DNA of 64,000 nucleotides, taken from contig JAPYKE020000263.1 of assembly GCA_028554795.2 (NCBI GenBank), positions 310,001 through 374,000 on the forward strand, read 5' to 3'. Shown here in pieces: positions 33,641 to 42,955 of the stretch (positions are counted from its first letter, which is position 1; every line of letters begins with the position of its first letter). Made by a program: the position numbers and the translations under genes. Source of the DNA: Sinohyriopsis cumingii (Eukaryota > Mollusca > Bivalvia > Unionida > Unionidae). The notes below the pieces were generated by a model. That model was not told where the DNA came from. It saw only the letters and a list, made by a program, of their open reading frames with translations, and searched no databases.

Positions 33641-34650
33641 TTATGCAGTAACCAATTGAGGTGTTTCAGCTACAAATTCCAAACACCACCAGTAAGATGT
33701 TGCGGTTAATTTCTTATCAGCTGCTTCCAGAATAAATGTTTCTTCAGTTCCGTTATTTAATATAACAGATGCAACCCCGGAAAACCTGTCGGTGGAATGA
33801 CGCCATGGATACATTGTGAAGATCTCAAATCGCGCAGCACTGAACACGGACAACCTGTACACGCCAGTGACTGTTGCGGTATATTTGATTGTATTATTTT
33901 GCTGCGACCATGTTGCAAATCCCGATGATACTGTGTATACGATGTTTGTGATATGTCCGGGAGTTATTCCGGCTGGGATTTTAATCAGACTGGTTTTATT
34001 GACGATCTCAGGAATCCCGCTATGATGTCTTGCTGTGTTTGTTTAATCGTGTCTAGGTTAGTTTTGATATCAACGAGTTTCATGTCAATGGCGTGTGGAG
34101 TGCCGAAGAATTTATCTATGGCATCATCGGTTTTTTGAAAATTTCTTCGAAATCTTCCAAAAGCGCCTGCGTGAACATCATACTCGGCCCGTAACGTGGA
34201 TAATTTACCGTCTACGGTGTCGACGTATTTTTTTGTTGCTGCGTCTTCGTCGGATGTTGGATCTCTTAAAACTACTATTTTGTTTCCGTTCATGCTAAGT
34301 TCACCTGTCATTATGTCACCGGTATTTTTTACGCGATTAGGAACACTTTTTGCAATTTCATCTCTGATGGTTTTAAGTGACATACTTGAATCCCTGATTT
34401 TGCCGCTGTCAGTAAACACGGGTATATTATCCGTAACTGCACCGAGTACTCGTCGAATTATGTTATCCCATTTGATATTGCTCGTTTTTAGTTTACCATA
34501 TCAATCTTGAAAAATAACAACCTCATCTGGGTCAACTCCAGCCAGGTTCATAACGTCAGCGAGGTCATCCTTAGTCGCGTACTTTGACAAATCAACATCG
34601 CCGGATGTTCTTTTAACACGTGAAGAAGATCTTCCGTAAATATCAACCAT
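33641..34650 (-). pseudogene. Fibre/tail-fibre-like attachment protein, broken
   Basis: Starts at the ATG at 34650 (MVDIYGRSSSRVK). A TGA at 34501-34503 interrupts it after 49 residues, but the same frame continues through a coil and a segment with GDIMTGELSMNGNKI and DEDAATKKYVD, the signature repeat of phage-type tail fibres. A frameshift near 34000-34020 leads into a beta-rich C-terminal part (KIPAGITPGHITN, TATVTGVYRLSVF) ending at 33641, which looks like a trimeric head domain. In the family such proteins bind host receptors. The gene lies between the protease and the membrane protein. Two lesions make it non-functional as it stands. Confidence 0.75.
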
Positions 34651-34668
34651 TATAATAAGACCTGTTGT

Positions 34669-35184
34669 TTAAAACGCTTTACGCGCAACGAAGCGGTTGC
34701 TTGTATAATCATGCACGACTTTATGTGGTGGTTTGGATGATTTTGATATAGCGTTAAGTACATTAATTACTTCACGACCGCATATTGGCGGATCTGTCAT
34801 TGTTTGTGTGGGTAACGTTGAATACCAAACTTTACAACCAGAGGTTGCTGCGTGGAGTGGTGCAACATACTTGATAAATTCAACAGGTGGAGCTAACCCG
34901 TATGAATCAAAATAAACGATTCCACGTGGATCAACCGCGTATGATACCCAATGAGTACCAGGTCCAGAACGTTCATCGAGATTAATAATACCTGTTTCTG
35001 GTTTGTTTGGTTGTTTTGGTAATTGATCTCGCATGAAAACACCTCTGAAGTTTTTTATTTTTAATCGTTTAGCAGCATCAAGTAAATCAAAATTTGATGC
35101 TGGAACGTCTAACGTGGAAGCCTCAGACCCTTTCCCCAACGAGATCCTGGCAATCTTAAGCCGCATCCCTTTTTTTGTATCCAT
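34669..35184 (-). CDS. Adenain-like maturation cysteine protease
   Basis: 171 residues, intact. The catalytic set of the adenovirus protease family is visible: H78 in GTHWVSYAV, D93 in VYFDSYG, Q127 in LPTQTM and the nucleophile C135 in PPICGREV. The length is slightly under that of adenovirus proteases (about 200). In Polintons and adintoviruses it processes capsid precursors during virion maturation, acting in the assembling particle. It lies directly downstream of the pX-like gene, overlapping its 3' end by about 29 bp. Confidence 0.93.
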   Translation of the reverse strand: MDTKKGMRLKIARISLGKGSEASTLDVPASNFDLLDAAKRLKIKNFRGVFMRDQLPKQPNKPETGIINLDERSGPGTHWVSYAVDPRGIVYFDSYGLAPPVEFIKYVAPLHAATSGCKVWYSTLPTQTMTDPPICGREVINVLNAISKSSKPPHKVVHDYTSNRFVARKAF

Positions 35185-35551
35185 TTCCTGTTGCTTTCTT
35201 TAGAGCCATTCCAGCAGCTGTTCCAACAGCACCTAACGCGGCTGCTTTTGCTACGGCTGGCGCGGCAGCAGCTATTAATGCTGGTATAGCCGCGAGAAGT
35301 GGAAAAATACCACCAGTTTTAACTGAGTCCTTAATCGCACCCGCAGAGAGATTGAGTTTGACGCCTGTTTTTGATTGTTTAGCGCCATTGAAATGTTTAA
35401 GCTGGCGTTCTGATAATGATAGTTTATTTTGACCACCCGTGATCTGATCTCGCTTTAGTGATATTTTCATTCCACAGTTTTTTGCTGAATTTGATTGAAG
35501 GTTTTTAATCTGACCAGGAGTCAGACTGACACTAACGTGATGATATGGCAT
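35156..35551 (-). CDS. pX-like basic/hydrophobic virion protein
   Basis: 131 residues from the ATG at 35551 (MPYHHVSVSLTPGQ). The N-terminal half has repeated short motifs of the type LTPGQIKNLQ, SLKRDQI and LSLSERQLKHF. A very Ala-rich hydrophobic stretch follows (PLLAAIPALIAAAAPAVAKA) and the end is basic (KKATGNGYKKR). It resembles the small core/penetration proteins of adintoviruses, compared in the literature with adenovirus pX/pVI. The likely role is DNA condensation or membrane disruption during entry. Intact. Confidence 0.7.
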   Translation of the reverse strand: MPYHHVSVSLTPGQIKNLQSNSAKNCGMKISLKRDQITGGQNKLSLSERQLKHFNGAKQSKTGVKLNLSAGAIKDSVKTGGIFPLLAAIPALIAAAAPAVAKAAALGAVGTAAGMALKKATGNGYKKRDAA

Positions 35552-35586
35552 TTTATGATAAATACTTACCACGCTCGAAATAATAA

Positions 35587-36960
35587 TTAAAGATTTTCCA
35601 CTGGTGCATCAACGACCCTCATTCGACCACTACCACCTTCAAGTAACATGGCTTTATCGCTAAGTATAACCGCGATTGCTCTGTAATCAACACCACCTGT
35701 ATTTAATGTTGCTTTAAGATGTATATCAACGACAGATTGTTTTGATAGATCAAGATGCTCCAGTGAAAAATAATAAATCGGATACAACGTCCTGAAATCA
35801 TATTGTGATATTTGCAACCCAGTATCTACATTTTGATCATGTCCCATGAATGACATCAAATGATGATATGCACGTCCTATGTGATTTAGTGCATAATTTA
35901 GTTGTATATTCTCTGTTGGTTCTTGTTGTCCGTTTATCCGCAAGGAAATATTTGTAAGACCTAGTTGGTCAAATATCATATGAGAGTGAACTTGATTACC
36001 TAAACGATTATGGTTTTGAAACGCAATAAAAATATGCCGTGGTGCAGAAACACCTTGTTCTGATGCTATATGCCATGTAAACTGACCGTTAACGTTAGTT
36101 TGCATACTATCTGTGTTTGTTGTTAACCATGACAACAAGGATTTACCACCTGTGTCCATGAAAGAAATTAATTTCTGTTCTTCTGCGATCGTTGGAGTCA
36201 TTACCGGTATCCACAGTGAAAGTTTCGATAATACTACTTTACCATCATCACCAGCCGGGTGCCAAAGTGCATCGTTATCATTAACCTTTCTTACAAGAAC
36301 AACAGTGTGTCTAGCTCCAAAAATAACCTTTTTAACATTCCTGCAAAATCCAAAAATATGCGATAGTGGAATTGTACATGAAAATTTTCTATTGTTTCCT
36401 ATCAACATATTTCTACGCGCTGCAAATCCCAAGTTGAAATTTTCACTAGAACCATGAACCATCGGCCACACATCGGCATCCGCGTTATTGGCAAAATTTC
36501 TTGGTCGTCTTATATTATACGGATCGCTTTCAGGGTTATTAGAATTATCTTTCACAAACATCATTGTGGGACCTGCTGATCTTGTATAATCATCAGAATA
36601 TCTTGCTAGACCAATTATTGTTGTAGCAACGTCTACATCTTTCTCAATCGATTCAATAGTTTTTCCATCAATCATATACGTGGCGCTATCAAATAATGCC
36701 ATGATCCCGTTGTTGACGAAACCAACTTTTAATGGATCTAAGTAATTAGTATTATCCGTTTTTATGATTGTACCTTCTACCTCAATAAAAGCCTCAGCGG
36801 GTAGAAAATATCTACTTGTGTCATGAACTTGTAGTTCAATTCTTCCACGTTGATCTGGTGTTCGTGCGTCATAAGAATAAAACTGATAATCACGTACCGA
36901 TTCATCTTTAAGGACAGGTGCTTCCATGTCAAATGCTGTGTCGGATACGCGCTTGAACAT
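35587..36960 (-). CDS. Major capsid protein (double jelly roll)
   Basis: 457 residues from the ATG at 36960 (MFKRVSDTAFD); an upstream GTG at 36987 is less likely. It has the layout of Polinton/adintovirus hexon-like major capsid proteins, including GIMALFDSATYMIDGKTIE near the first jelly roll, a central loop region, and FRTLYPIYYFSLEHLD with IHLKATL near the end of the second. It assembles as trimers into the icosahedral shell. The frame is uninterrupted, in contrast to several neighbours. It is preceded by the pVI-like gene with only about 32 bp between them, suggesting a late transcription unit on the minus strand. Confidence 0.9.
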   Translation of the reverse strand: MFKRVSDTAFDMEAPVLKDESVRDYQFYSYDARTPDQRGRIELQVHDTSRYFLPAEAFIEVEGTIIKTDNTNYLDPLKVGFVNNGIMALFDSATYMIDGKTIESIEKDVDVATTIIGLARYSDDYTRSAGPTMMFVKDNSNNPESDPYNIRRPRNFANNADADVWPMVHGSSENFNLGFAARRNMLIGNNRKFSCTIPLSHIFGFCRNVKKVIFGARHTVVLVRKVNDNDALWHPAGDDGKVVLSKLSLWIPVMTPTIAEEQKLISFMDTGGKSLLSWLTTNTDSMQTNVNGQFTWHIASEQGVSAPRHIFIAFQNHNRLGNQVHSHMIFDQLGLTNISLRINGQQEPTENIQLNYALNHIGRAYHHLMSFMGHDQNVDTGLQISQYDFRTLYPIYYFSLEHLDLSKQSVVDIHLKATLNTGGVDYRAIAVILSDKAMLLEGGSGRMRVVDAPVENL

Positions 36961-36992
36961 TTTATTATAATTATTTTCGTCTAACACATTGA

Positions 36993-37454
36993 CTACCGCG
37001 TTCGTAAAGTTCCACCTCGGGAAGTTCCACTTCCTGATATTAAACTTGAAATATTATTTCCCGATTCACCGAGTCCCCGATCTGCTAATGCTGCTAGTTT
37101 TTGATTTGCAGCTTGATTTATTATTTTACTCACGTCTGCGGGCATAATTTCAGTACTTGCCAGTTTTACTGGTGGTTGTTGTTTTCGTCTTATTAATCGT
37201 GCTAGTCTATCTTTGATCGCCGAGAACGCCTTCCCAGCAATATTGACAATTGCACCAGGAGCTTTTTCACGAACAATATCAATAGCTTTCATCGATAATT
37301 GTTTTGCAATAGGCGCTGCTTTTGGGGCTAACCTTGTAAATAATCCCTGAATAACATCACCAAGTCCATCTCCGTAAATAGCCCTATAGACTGGTAATCG
37401 TGAGTTTACCGCTCTGACCGATACGGATTTACGATGATTATTGTGTATGATCAT
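36993..37454 (-). CDS. pVI-like minor capsid protein
   Basis: 153 residues, intact, stop TAG. The N-terminal region YGDGLGDVIQGLFTRLAP is an amphipathic stretch like that at the start of Polinton minor capsid proteins compared with adenovirus pVI. A basic middle follows (RLARLIRRKQQPPVKL) and a Gly/Ser-rich tail. The GDGLG site may be a protease target, as in adenovirus precursors; that is inference. It is located immediately upstream of the major capsid gene. Confidence 0.7.
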   Translation of the reverse strand: MIIHNNHRKSVSVRAVNSRLPVYRAIYGDGLGDVIQGLFTRLAPKAAPIAKQLSMKAIDIVREKAPGAIVNIAGKAFSAIKDRLARLIRRKQQPPVKLASTEIMPADVSKIINQAANQKLAALADRGLGESGNNISSLISGSGTSRGGTLRTR

Positions 37455-37488
37455 CTTATTTTATTTACCATTTGTCTAATCGCGGTGA

Positions 37489-38553
37489 CTAATCATCAAT
37501 GAGCTCGTCAATAAGCTCTCGGTAAACGCCAATATCCATGATACCACCTTGAAATAATTGCCGACAAATATCAGCTGCTTCATTGGTTATTTCTGGTGAA
37601 TTATTTCCCGCACGTTTTCCCCCTATAAGAACTTCTAACCGTGATACATCATTGAGTATCAGGACAAACAAAATTATTTTCCAAACCACTGCCAGTAGCT
37701 CCTTCTTCTGCTGTTTTCTTAAATAGTCTTAAGGGTGATCTTTCTTCTTTTGATTTTCCAGGTAGCTCTTTAGACCTTTTAAGTTCCGGCTTCAACCTTT
37801 GCTGCGGCAAAGAAGATTGTTGTTGTTCTGTTTGTTGCAGAGGTGAAGGAAGTTGATACTGGGAGAATTGTTCCAGTTCCTCTCTATAAAGTCTTCCCAC
37901 TTCTTTATAAAGAGCTCTGTATTCCGAATCATTACTTTCAACACGTCTTTTGTTTGCATGTATGCGATATATCCATTTAACAATATTATCATATTTTGCC
38001 TTTTCATGAGGAGGGTTTAAAAAACCAGATTTGTTAGGTATTACATTGTATATTTTTTCGGGTAATTTTTCTCTTTCAGTATTTCTAATTTCTTCAACAA
38101 CCCCTTTCCTAAATTTTGCAATCAATTCTAAGTTTTCTTCTACTGGTTTGGGTTCAGATGCAAGTTCTTTTCTCACGTCGGCGACTTCAGTACGCCTTCA
38201 AGTATTTCTTCACCGACAGGTGGAGGTTGAGCTGCAGCTATTTCCCTGGCTATGCCAGGTGGAAGATCTCGTAAAATCTTCTTTGTCTGTTTAGTTCTTC
38301 TTGCTATTTTTTCAGTTTGTTCTGCTGTTTGTTTTGATACCGGAAGAAGATCTTCCTTGATGACTGTTGTAACTTTCTCAGTAGCTGCAGTAACGGGCTT
38401 AAACAGTTTTTTAGTGTCTTCTTCGTACTCAATTTGTGCTTCTTGCTGCGCTTGTAGATTTTTTCTAAATGAATCTCTAACAGGAAGAAATTTTTTGATT
38501 GCTTCTAATCGTTCTCGAGCTATTCTTGCAGTATGAGATTCCGGATGTACCAT
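37489..38553 (-). pseudogene. Coiled-coil structural protein, two frameshifts
   Basis: The first minus-strand gene inside the right TIR. Block 1 (38553-38173; MVHPESHTARIARERL) is a helical, charged protein with EDTKKLFKPVTAATEKV. Near 38175 the frame shifts into block 2 (to 37649), which is Gln/Lys-rich and includes KYDNIVKWIYRIH. Near 37650-37690 it shifts again to block 3 (to 37489), ending with NEAADICRQLFQGGIMDIG. The three blocks abut closely, and the start and end both resemble those of a conserved Polinton coiled-coil protein (from memory). A scaffold, portal-like or tegument role is possible. The present copy is broken. Confidence 0.6.
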
Positions 38554-38583
38554 TTTATTATAACATAATGATTTAATTATTAT

Positions 38584-38732
38584 AGCAGCAGAGGGGGCTC
38601 GTCTACAATTATTTTGGGGACAAACAATAATCGTAGACGTGGTATTTGACCTCTATGAAGTGTCATTATTTTTTTTGATCCAAACACAAGGTGACCGTTC
38701 CCTTAAGTGGTCTGATCGCCCCCTCTGCTGCT
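38584..38732 (-). repeat. Right terminal inverted repeat (149 bp)
   Basis: Reverse complement of 21401-21549 with two differences. It starts AGCAGCAGAGGGGGC and ends GCCCCCTCTGCTGCT, so it too is bounded by short inverted repeats. Confidence 0.95.
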
Positions 38733-38737
38733 ACTCA
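38733..38737. other. Target-site duplication, right (ACTCA)
   Basis: Matches the five bases immediately left of the element (21396-21400). Confidence 0.7.
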
Positions 38738-39825
38738 TTCAGCAAATATAGAAAATGCAGGTTAACAAGCCATCTTACAGCACAGACAATTTAAAAGTAA
38801 ACTGTAATTTTCATATCTGGCAAACAATGTTCAATACCAATCACTGACATTTAACAGGTAGTCTGTCTGAAAGTGTTTTTGTTGTCTTGTCATGGATGAG
38901 AATAGCATATAAATAGATGCAAGTATATATCTGTAATCTGCATACTGGAAATAAAACCAGGAAATCACATAAAAGAGCAACACTTACCACTGACAGACCT
39001 TCTAAAGATGGAATGACCATCAAGTTTATACATGTATCAATAATGTGTCATATCGTATGCAGTGTACCATGAATCATCTTACGTGTCACTGATGTATCAT
39101 TTCACTTCAAGTACACTATTATAAGTTGAATTTCAGATCTTTCAGTTGTATACTAATAGCTGATGTTTATAAACTATGGTATAAATCCTTTATTCCATGG
39201 TTACAAAGCGGGTACTTTCAAATGTTTTTCTTTCTTATCTAATTTAATTTTACAATACTAAGTGTTCTATGTGTTCCTAACTTTAGTCAGATTGTGCCAG
39301 TTTCTGCTACTGTCTTTATAAATTTGAGAAGCATTAACACTATGCATTAAAGAAAACTTTAGGTGCAGCTGTGGCCATTGTTCGGTAATGCCCACAGCCA
39401 GGGAATGTGTATGTTGTTCTGCAATAGAAAATGTTGCATATAGAAAATGCATGCATACAATTATGGCGATATTTCCCCTCCATATATCATTATCCAGCTG
39501 GACAAACTGGTCTGATTACTTTATTGTATTTACCCATTTTAGTAATTGGCCACCATTGTAAAAGTCCACAATAATCCACAATTTTCATCTGGAAGTTTTT
39601 GATGTCATTTAAGGTGAAGAGCATTCAACAGTCTAGATTGAATAGACTTTGGTTAAAATATTTTAGCCTTAAATTTAAGAAGAACAATTAATATTTAATT
39701 GAATTTGAATACATCTACCTACAAGGTCTGCCTACATGACCACAATAACATTTACTTGAGACCTGTTACCATAGCATGGCTATTCACAGCGGTTTATTGC
39801 AGTGGCATTTGGGTGATGTGATGTG
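38738..39825. other. Host DNA, nothing recognised
   Basis: AT-rich flank of the viral element. Only short chance ORFs. Confidence 0.45.
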
Positions 39826-40052
39826 ATTTTGATTTTTAACGTAGCTTTAACAATTTTTCAGTCATATCGCTACGATGTCTGCAATGTGGCAGTTTATAGT
39901 GATGTCTAGCACTGGGACATCATGCCGCAGACATGTAGCATGATGTCCCACCCAGTCACATTATCCTGACACCAGGCTGACCAGTCCTAACACTAACCTC
40001 TTAATGCTGAACGCCAAGCGAGGCAGTTGTTAGTACCATTTTTTAAGTTGCA
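39826..40052 (-). mobile_element. tRNA-derived SINE, family 1 (5'-truncated)
   Basis: Reverse complement of the body of the 1452-1768 family (TAACGTAGCTTTAACAATTT, CAGTCACATTATCCTGACACC, AACCTCTTAATGCTGA). The tRNA-like head is absent, so the copy is 5'-truncated. Confidence 0.75.
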
Positions 40053-40193
40053 GTGGCATTTGGACATTTCTATTCAGCAGTGTCATCTCAATAATCAATA
40101 TGTAAACATATTGTTTGGAAGTTTACATCGCCCTGAAGATTGAAAATTTGAAGAATATAATCTATTTATGGTAAAAAATAAACCGTAGATTTT

Positions 40194-40196
<3 letters not shown>

Positions 40197-40245
<49 letters not shown>

Positions 40246-40665
40246 TTTTAAGGAATTTATCAAATCCCATTAATATATATCCTGGTCCAGTCCCTTTTTA
40301 ACTTTATCTTCATAAAAATCAATCAAAGCACATTGTCAGCATGCCATTTGCTTTACAACTGAATTGTTTGTGGTTTTGCGGGTTAATACTGTTTGTTAAC
40401 ACAAGATGTGCCATACATGGTGGTCAGTATATTTGGTGGTGTAATAATCTGGCAAGAACCAGAAGCTACTGGACAACTTTCTTACATATCCATATTGGGT
40501 TAGCTAAAGCTCACACCCATTTGGTCAAGCCGAGACTTGACCCCACAAGGACAGAGGTGAGATGTCAGTGATCTGTAAAGGTGAGAGCCTCTTTACAATT
40601 TAAGAATTGTTCGCTGAAAGTTTGCTAACAATGAATGCATTACAATATCACCCATTCATCTTTTG

Positions 40666-40731
<66 letters not shown>

Positions 40732-40775
40732 AATGAATGCATTACAATGTCAACTATCTATCTATCTATCTATCT
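40197..40775. repeat. Microsatellite cluster: (CA)n, (CT)n(TA)n, (TATC)n
   Basis: (CA)n at about 40197-40243, (CT)n followed by (TA)n at 40672-40729, and (TATC)n near 40757-40775. The 40341-40590 interval between them weakly resembles an antisense copy of SINE family 2 (GAAGCTACTGGA, ACAGAGGTGAGATG). Confidence 0.8.
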
Positions 40776-41599
40776 GACTGATTGTTGCTGCAAGCAATTA
40801 TTGTAAAGAAAGATGATCATAAAATTAGAAATCTACAGACCATTTTTCTGGAATATAAATCTTGTTAGCAAAACTGTCACATGTTTTGTCAGTGCAATCG
40901 GCCCTGACGGTACCTGACCTCATTGGTGTATAATATTCCATGAACATTGTTCTGATATGTTAGAATTATTTAATATACAGTATGAATATTTAGGTTATGC
41001 TGTTCTCAGCTACCTTTGGTTGAGGTAAGGAACCTTATGGCAATTCAGAGTTATGTTTGTCCACTAATGATGCAGCTCCAAAGCAAATGTACAGTCTATG
41101 TTGAATGTTAATGCTTTGGTAAAATTAAGGTTTTTACATTCTAAATGTGTGGCTCAAGATAATTTGTTTATTTGTTTGTACATGACATAAAGGGATTGTA
41201 CCCAATTAAGTTTTACAGAACACACGATACACGACAACCTAACAGTACAAACGTACAAAATCAACATGTTATTAGTGTGAGAGAGAGAGTTATTCAGGGA
41301 AGCAAACTAACTTTCCAGCAGTACCTCAGATGCTTTTAATTGCTCATATTTTTCATGCAAAGTGTCTGCATGATCAAACGGTTGATCGTAAAATATTTAG
41401 AATGGTGTCCAGCAAGCGATGCATGTCGAAATCGAAAGGGGAAAATAAGCCTCTAAATAGTGTTACTGTATTTACCATATATATTGGGACACAATAAAAT
41501 AATAATTTTTTTTCTGTTCCAGAACTTATGGTGAAACTTTTTTTCACCTATGTCATATGTCCCAAGACTTAAGAAATGAAATAAACTTGTATTGCATTT

Positions 41600-42241
41600 G
41601 TCCTCCCCCTCCAAGGAATATATTCTTCCAACAATGGATTATTGTTCAAATGTATGGGGAAACTGTGCTAAATCTGAGCTTGACAGGATTTATAAACGTA
41701 AGAAACGAGCAGCACACATAATTTTAGATGCATCTATTGATCATCCCTAAAAAGCATTGTTTACAGAACTCAAATGGTTCACAATATATGACAGGATAGA
41801 TTTTCACAAGGAAGTTCTTTTATATAAGGGTCTACATGGAACTGCACTAGAGTATCTTCAAGACTTATTCAGGCCTTTTTCAACACGATACCAGTTGAGA
41901 TCAATATCACATGAAAATCTACCACGAAAATCAAGAACAGAACAATTTAGAAAGAGCTTCCAATACTCTGGTACAGTTATTTTGAACAAGCTTCCACTAC
42001 ATATAAAATCTGCTGAAAATATTAGAGTATTTAAGAAGAGATATGAACATATATGTGCTTCTAATAGATAATGGAATTTAGTATTTTAATACTAAACATG
42101 TTAAAAGAAACAGTATTTATTGCTATCTTCATATAATGTGCATTACTATACTCTCCTTAGAGGGCCTCAAGGGAGAATAGTCCTTGACTATTGAGTCACC
42201 CTCTATAAATAAAGCATTATTATTGTTATTGTTATTATTAT
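41600..42241 (+). mobile_element. Diverged LINE 3' fragment, copy B
   Basis: The region 41625-42071 encodes a LINE tail: MDYCSNVWGN, then an in-frame TAA near 41748, then FRKSFQYSGTVILNKLP. A 3' UTR with GAGGGCCTCAAGGGAGAATAG follows, then an (ATT/GTT)n tail at about 42210-42241. It is related to the 14818-15655 element (same UTR motif and tail) but much more diverged and broken. Confidence 0.8.
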
Positions 42242-42796
42242 TGGATCATTCTAGAAGGTTATTTTCCATTTTGGTAATGGCTGTTTTTAGAAAATTATAA
42301 TTGTGACCTGAGATCAAGCAGATAACTATATTATCTTGTGACTGTGAGGACTTTACCAGTCGAGTTTTAACATCTAGCATTATATTATTTAATTATTATG
42401 TTGTGACCAGTGTGGGCTGAATTTTATTTTCTTCAAATATTGAATTCAAGTGATTATTTTCTCTGGAAATACAAACATGCTCTGATAAAATTCTTGGATA
42501 AAGACATTCCCTGGAATTTATGCTGAATTTAAACCTGGAATAATATTTCTGTGATTCAACAAGAGACTGTTGGCACATTAGTACTTTGTAGGCTATAACA
42601 GACACGTCATTGCCTTCAATTTTGGATCTCTTTGGGACTTGAACTGAGTTTTATTCAGGACTTTTTATTACTAGGACTTGCGTCTTTAATTCTTGGATTA
42701 GTTTTGGATTTAATTTGCAATACCATATGTTCTTTTTTTTTTCATTTTTCACTTTGTATTTTAGGGAAATAAATTATTTGTTAAAATTTACTTGTA

Positions 42797-42955
42797 GCCC
42801 TGGTCTCATCTGACCAGCCTATAACTTTGGTCTCACCTGACCAGCTTTTAACCTCAGCTGTACCTGGCTGACCTTTAACTCTGGCCTCGCCTGACCAGTC
42901 ATTACTCCCAGCCTAACTTGGTTTACTTTTGACCCTGGTCTCACCAGACCAATAT
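42797..42955. repeat. Imperfect minisatellite of about 34 bp
   Basis: The unit CTGGTCTCACCTGACCAG followed by C.TTTAACT recurs about four to five times with substitutions. No coding meaning. Confidence 0.7.

Larger units (their letters stand above)
21401..38732. mobile_element. Polinton/Maverick-type endogenous viral element (17.3 kb)
   Basis: Bounded by 149-bp TIRs and a 5-bp duplication. It encodes the Polinton hallmark set: FtsK/A32-like packaging ATPase, retroviral-type integrase, family B DNA polymerase, adenain-like protease, double-jelly-roll major capsid protein and penton protein. It also carries accessory genes seen in adintovirus-like elements (PLA2-like, pX-like, pVI-like, fibre-like). 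Replication genes occupy the left half on both strands. Virion genes occupy the right half, all on the minus strand. Several genes are interrupted, so this copy could not work alone unless complemented. The single ends and single duplication show one insertion event. Confidence 0.96.
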
